Below are positions 14,787 through 21,160 of a DNA stretch of 21,160 nucleotides, one piece after another; position 1 is the stretch's first letter, and the number at the start of each line of letters is the position of its first letter. Below the pieces are notes generated by a model. That model worked only from the letters and a program-made list of their open reading frames with translations. It had not been told where the DNA came from and searched no databases. This DNA comes from Tardiphaga sp. (GTDB taxonomy: Bacteria > Pseudomonadota > Alphaproteobacteria > Rhizobiales > Xanthobacteraceae): the NCBI GenBank assembly GCA_028290765.1, contig JAQGJF010000535.1, positions 1 through 21,160 of the forward strand. The letters are read 5' to 3'. The position numbers and the translations under genes were made by a program.

Positions 14787-14823
14787 GCTGCCGCTCAGCG
14801 CTTTCGCTGCGCGCGGCAGCTTT
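14787..14823 (+). terminator. Strong two-part stem-loop ending the metal/redox gene set
   Basis: GCTGCCGC (14787-14794) pairs with GCGGCAGC (14813-14820). Inside it CAGCG (14796-14800) pairs with CGCTG (14805-14809) around a CTTT loop, leaving one bulged base on the left and three on the right. TTT follows directly. The 13 base pairs, mostly GC, make this the best intrinsic terminator candidate in the window, 44 bases after the 48-codon gene. Confidence 0.7.
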
Positions 14824-14957
14824 GCCGGTATCCACTGCCGTTAACAGCGGTTCATGAATCCGTTTTTAATCGCATTCCCGATCCTGCGTGCTCATGTTTC
14901 ATAACAAGGTTCGGGAGCCATCCGAGGCGCACGAATTCGCCATAGCAGGGATCGAGC

Positions 14958-15983
14958 ATGAAACATATCGAGACGCCGCTGGTCGCAATGGAATTCGTCA
15001 AAATTCCGAACACCTCGCTTTCGGTATCGCGCATTGCGCTTGGAACCTGGGCAATCGGCGGTTGGATGTGGGGCGGCAGCGACGAGAAGGAAGCCATTCG
15101 CACCATCCATGCTGCGCTGGACAGTGGCATCAATCTCATCGATACGGCGCCCGTCTACGGCTTTGGGCGATCGGAAGAAATCGTCGGAAAAGCGCTGGCA
15201 ACAAATGGCCGCCGCCAGGGAGCCGTCATTGCAACCAAGGTCGGCCTTGACTGGAAGGATGGCAAACCGTTTCGCAGTGCTAGCAAAAAACGAATTGTCG
15301 AGGAAGTCGAAAATTCGCTGCGTCGCCTGCAGACCGACGTCATCGATCTCTACCAGGTACATTGGCCCGATCCGAATACGCCTATCGCCGAAATCGCCGG
15401 CGCGATAGACGAGTTGCACCGCGCTGGAAAGATTCGCGCCATTGGGGTCAGTAATTTCAGTCCGGCGCAGATGGACGAATTTCGCGCCACAGCACCGCTG
15501 CACGCCTCTCAGCCGCCTTATAACCTGTTCGAGCGCGCGATCGAGCACGACGTGCTACCCTATTGCGGGGATCACAACGTGGCCGTTCTGGCCTACGGCT
15601 CTCTGTGTCGCGGATTGCTGTCCGGCCGCATGACGAGAGCGAGCTCCTTTGACGGAGACGACCTGCGAAAGAGCGATCCGAAATTTCAAGCGCCCCGCTT
15701 CGAGCAATATCTCGCTGCGGTCGAAAAACTGGACCGTTTTGCGCGCGAGCGTTACGGCAGGCGCGTGATTCATCTTGCCGCGCGCTGGGTCCTCGATCGT
15801 GGTGACGCAAATATCGCATTATGGGGCGCGCGCCGGCCAGACCAGTTGTCACCGATTGGCGAAGTCATGGGTTGGCGCATCGACAGTTCGGCAATGGCCG
15901 ATATCGACAAGATTCTCGATGAGACCATCAAGGATCCGGTTGGACCGGAGTTCATGGCGCCGCCCGATCGGATCGCCGCATAA
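14958..15983 (+). CDS. Aldo/keto reductase
   Basis: A cytoplasmic NADPH-dependent reductase of about 341 residues with a TIM-barrel fold, reducing aldehydes or ketones. The catalytic tetrad is complete: Asp62 and Tyr67 (in IDTAPVYGFG), Lys94 (IATKVGLDW) and His135 (LYQVHWPDP). Also seen are the family stretches GIRAIGVSNFS-like (KIRAIGVSNFSPAQ, near 155-170) and a C-terminal cofactor region around ALWGARRPDQL. The in-frame Met at 14988 (MEFVKIPNTSLSVSRI) would remove ten residues and matches the usual family start equally well. It stands alone between the terminator of the redox set and a hairpin just after its stop. It is closest in appearance to the YajO/Tas-type broad-specificity members; the substrate is unknown. 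Confidence 0.92.
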   Translation: MKHIETPLVAMEFVKIPNTSLSVSRIALGTWAIGGWMWGGSDEKEAIRTIHAALDSGINLIDTAPVYGFGRSEEIVGKALATNGRRQGAVIATKVGLDWKDGKPFRSASKKRIVEEVENSLRRLQTDVIDLYQVHWPDPNTPIAEIAGAIDELHRAGKIRAIGVSNFSPAQMDEFRATAPLHASQPPYNLFERAIEHDVLPYCGDHNVAVLAYGSLCRGLLSGRMTRASSFDGDDLRKSDPKFQAPRFEQYLAAVEKLDRFARERYGRRVIHLAARWVLDRGDANIALWGARRPDQLSPIGEVMGWRIDSSAMADIDKILDETIKDPVGPEFMAPPDRIAA

Positions 15984-15992
15984 ATCGACCAC

Positions 15993-16009
15993 CTCCGATC
16001 ATATCGGAG
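15993..16009 (+). promoter_or_regulatory. Hairpin that would cover the ribosome binding site of the 38-codon ORF
   Basis: CTCCGAT (15993-15999) and ATCGGAG (16003-16009) are perfect 7-base arms around a CAT loop, starting 9 bases after the aldo/keto reductase stop. The 3' arm contains GGAG (16006-16009), which lies 6 bases before the ATG at 16016 and is its evident Shine-Dalgarno sequence. If transcription runs through, the hairpin would hide this site. It has no T-run, so a terminator role is less likely but not excluded. Confidence 0.5.
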
Positions 16010-16015
16010 CACTCC

Positions 16016-16132
16016 ATGCGGCACCTTTCGATCGTTGCGGCGGCCCGGTCTATGCCGTGCAGCCCCGTATTCGCCCGGGCCGATGCGGTCACGGTTACGC
16101 CTCTGGAGTCCGCTTATTGGGAGCCAAAATGA
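16016..16132 (+). CDS. Possible 38-residue ORF coupled to the downstream secreted protein
   Basis: ATG at 16016 with GGAG 6 bases upstream, 38 codons, ending in TGA at 16130-16132. The stop overlaps the ATG of the next gene (16129) as ATGA, the usual sign of translational coupling. The N-terminal half (MRHLSIVAAARS, then PVFARA) is weakly signal-peptide-like but its hydrophobic core is interrupted by Arg and Pro. The rest (DAVTVTPLESAYWEPK) is unknown. It may encode a short exported peptide or serve only as a leader. No homologue is recognised. Confidence 0.4.
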   Translation: MRHLSIVAAARSMPCSPVFARADAVTVTPLESAYWEPK

Positions 16133-16386
16133 GAAAGTTGGCGACAGCATTCTTTCTGTTCACGTCACCGGCAGTGGCGCAGACTCCGAATCTTTCTCCC
16201 GGACCTGCAATGGAGAGTATCGGCAGCCCAGCAAAGTGTCTGCCGATCGGAAAAACGGCAAAGGGAGAGTTGGTCTACGCGATGGATTGTCGTGATCTTC
16301 CGCTCCCAGGCGATGGGAACAGCAACCTGCAACGTGTCGCCCCCAATCTGCCGAGTGGGCAATCCCCGCCTGCCGCGAGCAAGTAG
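16129..16386 (+). CDS. Small secreted protein, unknown function
   Basis: An 85-residue protein with a clear signal peptide: MRKLATAFFLFTSPAVA, with cleavage expected after AVA at residue 17. The mature part is 68 residues, Pro/Gly/Ser rich, with two Cys (in AKCLPIG and MDCRDLP) that could form a disulfide. GGGAG lies 5 bases before the ATG, and the ATG overlaps the stop of the 38-codon ORF. The frame stays open further upstream, but the signal peptide and ribosome binding site decide this start. It converges on the dehydrogenase gene with a 27-base gap. The family is not recognised. Confidence 0.7.
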   Translation: MRKLATAFFLFTSPAVAQTPNLSPGPAMESIGSPAKCLPIGKTAKGELVYAMDCRDLPLPGDGNSNLQRVAPNLPSGQSPPAASK

Positions 16387-16413
16387 AACGTCATTGTTCC
16401 GCCCGCGACCGCC

Positions 16414-17343
16414 TCACGTTCTCTTTTCCGATTTACTTAGACTGGCCGCACCCAATTCCAGCGCCCGTTGCTCTTCAGGTGACATCTCCGGTTCGAAGGT
16501 CTGGACTACGCCACTTCGCCCGACAATGCTTGGAAGCGACAGCGTAACACCAAACCTCTCTTGGTAGCTTCCGATTGGTATAACTGCCCGCTCGTCGCGA
16601 AGAACCATCTCCGCGATACGAGCCGCGACGATGCCGATACCAAACTGGCTCGCGTCATTGCCTTCGATAATCGTGATATTGGCATAACGAACGCTCTGCT
16701 CGACCTGCTCGCGCAGGCTATCCATGGTTTCGCCGCGCCGCTTGACGAGCGTGCTGATCGGTACACCCGCGATGCGCGCAGTCGACCACAGGAAAACCTG
16801 CGAGATCCCATGTTCTCCAATGACCTGTGCCTCGACCTGATTGGCATCGACATCAAAATACTGTGCCAGGTGAACCCGGAACCGCAGGCTGTCCAGGAAA
16901 GTGCCGGTGCTCAACACGCGATCATGACCTGCACTCATGCGAGCAATATCAGCGAGGGGGTCGGGAGGATCGGTCACAACCAATATCACAGCGCCAGGTG
17001 CTGCACGGACGATGCGTGGCACGATGTCGCGATAGATCTCCGCATTCTTGTCCAGCAGCCGCAGCCTACCCGCGGGATCGCTACGATCCGTGGCCCCGCC
17101 GGCCTTTTCGTTGATACCGGCCGTAACCATCACCAGCGCTGCTTCCGCCAAGTCGGCGTAGTCGCCATCCACAACCGTCGCCTTGGGGCAAAGCGGCGTT
17201 CCGTAACGAAGATCGGTTGCGACCGCCCTGGCGCGTTCCCGGGTTCGATCCACCATGACGACATTTCGGGCGCTGCCGCGAACCACGGCTGCAAGCGCAC
17301 ACGCACCGCCAACCTTTCCCGCACCGACGATACCAATCTTCAT
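16414..17343 (-). CDS. Divergent lactate/malate dehydrogenase-fold oxidoreductase
   Basis: A 309-residue NAD-dependent 2-hydroxyacid dehydrogenase of the LDH/MDH fold. Seen: the nucleotide motif GAGKVG (7-12) with Asp32 after the second strand (NAD preference), LDSLRFR (150-156) giving the catalytic Asp151 and Arg154, and IGEHG (175-179) with the proton-donor His178. The specificity loop is unusual: where LDH has a Gln and MDH an Arg there is Glu79 (INEKAGGATDRSDPAGR), with extra residues in the loop. The TNP motif reads TDP, with Asp125 for the cofactor/substrate Asn. The ATG lies 2 bases after the fdhD stop (TGATCATG), so it is coupled to fdhD; an upstream TTG at 17349 is a less likely start. 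It is probably not an ordinary lactate or malate dehydrogenase. Confidence 0.85.
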   Translation of the reverse strand: MKIGIVGAGKVGGACALAAVVRGSARNVVMVDRTRERARAVATDLRYGTPLCPKATVVDGDYADLAEAALVMVTAGINEKAGGATDRSDPAGRLRLLDKNAEIYRDIVPRIVRAAPGAVILVVTDPPDPLADIARMSAGHDRVLSTGTFLDSLRFRVHLAQYFDVDANQVEAQVIGEHGISQVFLWSTARIAGVPISTLVKRRGETMDSLREQVEQSVRYANITIIEGNDASQFGIGIVAARIAEMVLRDERAVIPIGSYQERFGVTLSLPSIVGRSGVVQTFEPEMSPEEQRALELGAASLSKSEKRT

Positions 17344-17345
17344 GA

Positions 17346-18212
17346 TCAAATGCCTGCTTGCTGGAGTTTTGTACTTTGAGCAGAGCCTTCACCGACAGGC
17401 GACACGGCAACGCCTCCCGAAGAAATTCGAAACGGGTGCGTAAACACCTCGAAGCCGTCCGCGCGTGCAATGGCGGCAAGCGTGATACCTGCCGCATCCG
17501 CCATGCGAATGGCCAGCGCTGTCGGCGCCGAAACCGAGACCATCACGGATGCGCCGATGGCGGCGCTTTTCTGCACCATTTCCACCGAAACCCGGCTGGT
17601 AAGAAGTACGACTCCCTCACCCGCCACAACGAACCCACGCGCAAGCGCGCCCGAAAGCTTGTCGAGCGCGTTATGACGACCAACGTCCTCGCGCAAGGCA
17701 ACGATGCCGCTCTTGAAATTCCAAAACGCCGCGGCGTGAACCGCGCGCGTTTCCATGTTGAGCTTTTGAAGCAACGGCAGGCTCTGCATGGCAGTCATGA
17801 TCTGCTCCGAGGTAAATCGACGGCCGTGCCCGATCACAGCCGCGGGACGCATGGCTTCCGTGATTGAATCGATTCCGCACAATCCGCAGCCCGTCGGTCC
17901 CGCAACATGCCGCCGCCGCTCGTGCAGACGATCGGCTTTTGATCCACTGAGCCACATCCGCAGCTCGACCCCGTCAACGAGACGCACGATGTCTAACGAT
18001 TGGATATCGGCGACCGAGCTGATGACGCCCTCGCTCAGGCTGAAGCCGATTGCGAAGTCCTCCAAGTCTTGCGGCGTCGCCATCATTACCGCATGGGTTC
18101 CACCATTATATGTCAACGCGATGGCGGTCTCTTCCGGAACCGAGCGTATTCCGGCGCTGAGACCGCTTTTCCGCCAAATCTGACGATGAACGATTCGGGC
18201 AGGTTTCATCAT
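17346..18212 (-). CDS. fdhD: FdhD, sulfurtransferase for formate dehydrogenase
   Basis: Cytoplasmic accessory protein that carries sulfur from a cysteine desulfurase to the bis-MGD molybdenum cofactor of formate dehydrogenase-type enzymes; without it these enzymes are inactive. Seen, numbered from the ATG at 18212 (288 residues): the LEDFAIGFSLSEGVI motif near 50-64, the sulfur-transfer loop CGLCG with Cys109 and Cys112, VGRHNALDKL and TSRVSVEMVQKSA, all conserved in the family. The start is not certain: the frame is open to 18287, and MMKPARIV at 18212 was preferred because homologues begin shortly before the PEETAIAL strand. It lies downstream of a molybdopterin oxidoreductase gene, a likely client, and 2 bases before the dehydrogenase gene. 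Confidence 0.93.
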   Translation of the reverse strand: MMKPARIVHRQIWRKSGLSAGIRSVPEETAIALTYNGGTHAVMMATPQDLEDFAIGFSLSEGVISSVADIQSLDIVRLVDGVELRMWLSGSKADRLHERRRHVAGPTGCGLCGIDSITEAMRPAAVIGHGRRFTSEQIMTAMQSLPLLQKLNMETRAVHAAAFWNFKSGIVALREDVGRHNALDKLSGALARGFVVAGEGVVLLTSRVSVEMVQKSAAIGASVMVSVSAPTALAIRMADAAGITLAAIARADGFEVFTHPFRISSGGVAVSPVGEGSAQSTKLQQAGI

Positions 18213-18303
18213 GAGTTGCTCGATGTATTCAGAGCATGACGTGCCGACACTCTTGAGCTTATTCCCGGTACATCCGAGCCTGATCAAATGCGGATGCCGA
18301 GCT

Positions 18304-18323
18304 GGAACGGTCGTAACCGTTCC
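18304..18323. other. Perfect 8-base-pair hairpin between the DUF3551 gene and fdhD
   Basis: GGAACGGT (18304-18311) and ACCGTTCC (18316-18323) enclose a four-base CGTA loop. Read on the minus strand it lies 30 bases after the DUF3551 stop and about 92 bases before the chosen fdhD start. No T-run follows in the minus direction. It could end the DUF3551 transcript, be an operator, or sit in the fdhD leader. Confidence 0.45.
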
Positions 18324-18352
18324 GGGCTTATCTGGGTATCTCTTCGCCCGCT

Positions 18353-18637
18353 TTACCTGGAGGTATGCTTACGAGCGCTATAGGCGGAGCGGTCTTCCCC
18401 GCCGAACGAGTTGGCAACGCAATCCGCACCTATGCCTGAAGCGCTTTCTTCACACTGCTGAAACGTCGCATAGCCGCACCAGGGCGAACCCGACGCAATA
18501 TCATTCAAGCAATATGCGTCGTTTGGTCCGTTATCCGGCGCCGCCGCCATAGCCGCGCCCGAGCCTGCCATTCCGATGATTGCGAACGTCGAAAAAACCG
18601 CCGCCGACATGGCGGCCATCTTGTAACTTGCCTTCAT
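18353..18637 (-). CDS. DUF3551 family small exported protein
   Basis: A 94-residue protein with a signal peptide (MKASYKMAAMSAAVFSTFAI, continuing hydrophobic to AAMAAA near residue 33). The mature part has the DUF3551 pattern: AYCLNDIASGSPWCGYATFQQCEESASGIGADC carries four Cys with the typical CGYATFxQC core. This family is abundant in Bradyrhizobium-type bacteria and has no established function; the four cysteines probably make two disulfides in the periplasm. AGGAGA lies 6 bases before the ATG. It sits between the molybdopterin oxidoreductase gene and fdhD on the same strand, with 184 and about 140 bases on either side, so it may have its own promoter and be an incidental insertion. Confidence 0.82.
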   Translation of the reverse strand: MKASYKMAAMSAAVFSTFAIIGMAGSGAAMAAAPDNGPNDAYCLNDIASGSPWCGYATFQQCEESASGIGADCVANSFGGEDRSAYSARKHTSR

Positions 18638-18778
18638 ATTCTCTCTCCTTTTGTGGCCTAGCCCCTCACCCGATATCGAGTGCTAGACTGACGAAAGCCA
18701 TTAAAAACGGATTTACCGACCCAATGGCGTTTTACGAGGGGCGCCTGCGAGCGGGCAACCTTGTGCAGTCCTCCGCGG

Positions 18779-18804
18779 GTTGACCTTTCACTGTCCTGGT
18801 CAAC
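18779..18804 (-). terminator. Inverted repeat just after the molybdopterin oxidoreductase gene
   Basis: GTTGACC (18779-18785) and GGTCAAC (18798-18804) are perfect 7-base arms with a 12-base loop, 17 bases beyond the minus-strand stop codon. The position suits a terminator, but there is no T-run, so factor-independent termination is uncertain. Confidence 0.35.
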
Positions 18805-18821
18805 GGTGGAGATCTGGCGTC

Positions 18822-21119
18822 TCAGCTTCCCGAAGCGCGGATCAGGACCGGTGTCGATTTGTAGGAAGGCGTCCCGGATTTGACATCGTAATGATCGAGT
18901 GCGACCAGTACGTTGGATTCCGGATAGTAGGTCGCGATTGAACCTTCGGCGATATTGTATGCGACTGCCGTCAGGTTGTGCATGGCACGCTTGCCCGGGT
19001 TCGATTCCGCATCGGGCACGACTGTAATATCGACGAGATCGCCATGCTTCAGTCCGCGACTGGAGAGGTCGCGCTCGTTGACAAACACAACGTCTCGGCG
19101 CCCCGTAATGCCGCGATAGCGATCATTCATGCCGTAGATCGTCGTGTTATACTGATCATGACTTCTGATTGTCGTTAGCGTGAGCGCCTCATGGTTGGCC
19201 GCACGCGGATCTTCATCGAGGCCGTGATAGACAAGGAAATTGGCTTTCTTCGTCGGTGTCAGCCACTCACGTTCCGATGCAGCAACGTACAGCCGAAATC
19301 CACCCGGCTTCTTGACGCGCGCATTGAAGTCTGCAAATGCCGGAAAGACCGCCTCGATGGAATCGCGGATCTTTGCGTAGTCGGAAACCAGCTCAGCCCA
19401 TCCGACCCGCGTGTTCGGCAACGTCGCCAGCGCCATCTCCGCGATAATTGCCGGTTCCGATTTGAGATGCGCGGAGGCGGGTTTCAGTCCGCCGCGCGAG
19501 GCGTGGACCATAGACATTGAATCTTCCACGGTGACCGACTGGGGGCCGGTCGCCTGAACATCAAGCTCCGTACGCCCCAGGCACGGAAGAATGAGGGATT
19601 GTTTCGCGAGCAGCAGATGGGAGCGATTGAGCTTGGTGGCGATATGCACCGCGAGATCGAGATTCCGCATCGCCTTGAATGTAACTTGCGGATCGGACAT
19701 CGCGACAGCAAGGTTTCCGCCGAGGCAGACCAGGGCCTTCGATCGCCCATCCCGGATCGCCTCGACCGCTTCGATCGCATTGTGACCCTTGTTGCGTGGC
19801 GGCTCGAAGCCGAAGACGCGAGCTAATCCGTCCAGGAGCGCGTCGTCCGGACTTTCCGTGATTCCGACGGTTCGATCTCCCTGCACATTCGAATGGCCGC
19901 GCAGCGGCGAAATGCCGGCGCCCTTGCGCCCGATATTGCCGCGGAGCATCAGCAGATTGGCGATTTGCTGCACATTGCCGGTACCGTGACGATGCTGGGT
20001 GATCCCCATGCCGTAGTTGATGATGACCCGCTCTGCTTTGGCGTAGATATTGCCGACGAACTCGATATCTGATCGCGACAGACCTGAGGCCTCCTCAATC
20101 GCCTCCCAGGACGTCGCATCAAGATCAGCCAGGAGCTCCTCGATTCCGGTTGTGTGGCTCGCGATGAATTCACGGTCGAGAACACCCTTGCCGCCTTCGG
20201 CAAGACTTTTCGCATCGAGTGCCAAGACGGTCTTCATGATTCCCTTCAGCACTGCGATATCGCCGCCGACCTTCACCAGGTAGTAAGTCGATGCGATCGG
20301 TGTCGAGCTGAGCGTCAGCATCTCCGCAGGGTGCTGCGGCGACGTAAACCGCTCCAGACCGCGCTCGCGGAGCGGGTTGAGCACGACAATCGGCGCTCCC
20401 CGCTTTGAGACTTCGCGCAGCGTTGTCAGCATGCGCGGGTGATTGGTGCCGGGATTGTGGCCGATGCAAAACACCGCGTCGCAATGATCGAAATCCTCCA
20501 GGGTCACCGTTCCCTTGCCGACACCGATCGATTCCGGCAGGCCGACGCTCGTCGCCTCGTGGCACATGTTCGAGCAATCGGGAAAGTTGTTGGTTCCGTA
20601 TTCCCGCGCAAAGAGCTGATAGAGGAAAGCAGCCTCATTGGAGGCCCGACCGGAGGTATAAAACTCCGCCATGTCGGGGTGCGGCAACGCACGGAGCGCG
20701 GCGCCGATCTTCGTCAGCGCCTCGTCCCACGAAATCGGCTGGTATTGATCGATTGTCCGGTCGTAGACCATCGGGTGCGTCAGACGACCCTCATTCTCAA
20801 GGTCGAAGTCCGACCGGTACCAGAGTTCGCTGACCGTATGCGCGGCAAAGAACTCCGGCGTCGTCCGTTTGGCCGTCGCCTCCCATGAGACAGCCTTGGC
20901 TCCGTTCTCGCAGAACTCGAACGACGAGGTATGTTTTGGATCGGGCCAGGCGCAGCCGGGGCAATCGAACCCGTGCGGCTGGTTCATGCGCAGCAAACCG
21001 TGTGTCTCTTTTACGATGGCCTTCTGACCCCGAATGGCGTCTGCCACGGCCTTCAGAGCGCCCCACCCCGCTGCAGCTCCTTCGTAGTGGTCGACGCCTG
21101 CGACATCGTCTTCGCTCAT
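18822..21119 (-). CDS. FdhF/YdeP-type molybdopterin oxidoreductase (formate dehydrogenase alpha-like)
   Basis: A 765-residue cytoplasmic member of the molybdopterin (bis-MGD) oxidoreductase superfamily, in the FdhF-like branch that includes E. coli YdeP. Numbered from the ATG at 21119: Cys53 and Cys56 (DCPGCAWPDP) plus Cys70 (EFCENGAK) are probable iron-sulfur ligands. DCSNMCHEATSVGL (181-194) aligns with the active-site segment of formate dehydrogenase, placing Cys186 where FdhF has selenocysteine, followed by His187. Later motifs include IGHNPGTNHPRM, NYGMGITQHRHGTGN and LRGHSNVQGDRTVG, typical of this branch. GGAG 6 bases before 21119 favours this ATG; an ATG at 21131 has no good site. The nearby fdhD fits. 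No electron-transfer subunit is seen in the window; true formate activity is unproven. Confidence 0.9.
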   Translation of the reverse strand: MSEDDVAGVDHYEGAAAGWGALKAVADAIRGQKAIVKETHGLLRMNQPHGFDCPGCAWPDPKHTSSFEFCENGAKAVSWEATAKRTTPEFFAAHTVSELWYRSDFDLENEGRLTHPMVYDRTIDQYQPISWDEALTKIGAALRALPHPDMAEFYTSGRASNEAAFLYQLFAREYGTNNFPDCSNMCHEATSVGLPESIGVGKGTVTLEDFDHCDAVFCIGHNPGTNHPRMLTTLREVSKRGAPIVVLNPLRERGLERFTSPQHPAEMLTLSSTPIASTYYLVKVGGDIAVLKGIMKTVLALDAKSLAEGGKGVLDREFIASHTTGIEELLADLDATSWEAIEEASGLSRSDIEFVGNIYAKAERVIINYGMGITQHRHGTGNVQQIANLLMLRGNIGRKGAGISPLRGHSNVQGDRTVGITESPDDALLDGLARVFGFEPPRNKGHNAIEAVEAIRDGRSKALVCLGGNLAVAMSDPQVTFKAMRNLDLAVHIATKLNRSHLLLAKQSLILPCLGRTELDVQATGPQSVTVEDSMSMVHASRGGLKPASAHLKSEPAIIAEMALATLPNTRVGWAELVSDYAKIRDSIEAVFPAFADFNARVKKPGGFRLYVAASEREWLTPTKKANFLVYHGLDEDPRAANHEALTLTTIRSHDQYNTTIYGMNDRYRGITGRRDVVFVNERDLSSRGLKHGDLVDITVVPDAESNPGKRAMHNLTAVAYNIAEGSIATYYPESNVLVALDHYDVKSGTPSYKSTPVLIRASGS

Positions 21120-21160
21120 TGCCTTCTCCATACTCGCGGTAGTGGCGACCCAGATACATT

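Noticed and set aside
15775..16128. An upstream extension of the 85-residue secreted protein reaching into the aldo/keto reductase gene
   Set aside because: The signal peptide and ribosome binding site at 16129 define the start; the extension overlaps the reductase in another frame and looks non-coding.
1..21160. CRISPR arrays, tRNA or rRNA genes, insertion sequences and prophage genes
   Set aside because: I looked for regularly spaced repeats, cloverleaf-like tRNA ends, terminal inverted repeats with transposase motifs and integrase motifs, and saw none. A covariance-model search would be needed to exclude small RNAs.

Overview
The window looks like chromosomal DNA of an alphaproteobacterium, most likely from the Bradyrhizobium / Rhodopseudomonas / Afipia group. 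This is an inference from the high GC content, the long antisense open frames typical of GC-rich codon use, a DUF3551 protein, and several small lineage-type genes (a 49-residue CxxCxGxG protein, a 67-residue zinc ribbon, a lone PilZ domain). No rRNA, tRNA, CRISPR array, transposase or prophage gene was seen.

Left part (1-4819): the 3' end of one NitT/TauT-type ABC permease overlaps a second, complete permease by ATGA. An LLM flavin monooxygenase of the NtaA/SnaA/DszA type follows 4 bases later, so uptake and oxidative attack on a small organic compound are probably encoded together. Convergent to it is an acyl-CoA dehydrogenase. A PrpF-type isomerase is divergent from the dehydrogenase across a 280-base gap holding an 11-base GntR/FadR-type palindrome.

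Small-gene region (5014-6418): an HU-like protein, a zinc ribbon on the minus strand, a CxxCxGxG mini zinc finger and a PilZ protein. Between the two zinc proteins lies 351 bases with at most a 32-codon reading frame.

Central metabolism and transport (6484-11614): glucokinase on the minus strand, then on the plus strand an MFS transporter, a 151-residue unknown protein, an AraC-type regulator and an alpha/beta hydrolase that has an Asp nucleophile but lacks the usual catalytic His.

Envelope metal/redox cassette (11853-14823): a DUF305 protein with a Met/His-rich tail, a secreted seven-bladed YVTN propeller with His at the same place in four blades, a monoheme c-type cytochrome-like protein, and a 48-residue membrane peptide resembling the N-terminus of that cytochrome. 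A strong stem-loop ends the set. This is the best candidate here for an undescribed functional unit.

Right part (14958-21119): an aldo/keto reductase, then a hairpin whose 3' arm contains the ribosome binding site of a 38-codon ORF. That ORF overlaps the start of a small secreted protein by ATGA. On the minus strand, reading right to left, come a FdhF/YdeP-type molybdopterin oxidoreductase, a DUF3551 protein, FdhD, and, 2 bases after fdhD, a divergent LDH/MDH-fold dehydrogenase with altered substrate-site residues. FdhD would supply sulfur to the molybdenum cofactor of the upstream enzyme; the role of the dehydrogenase is open.
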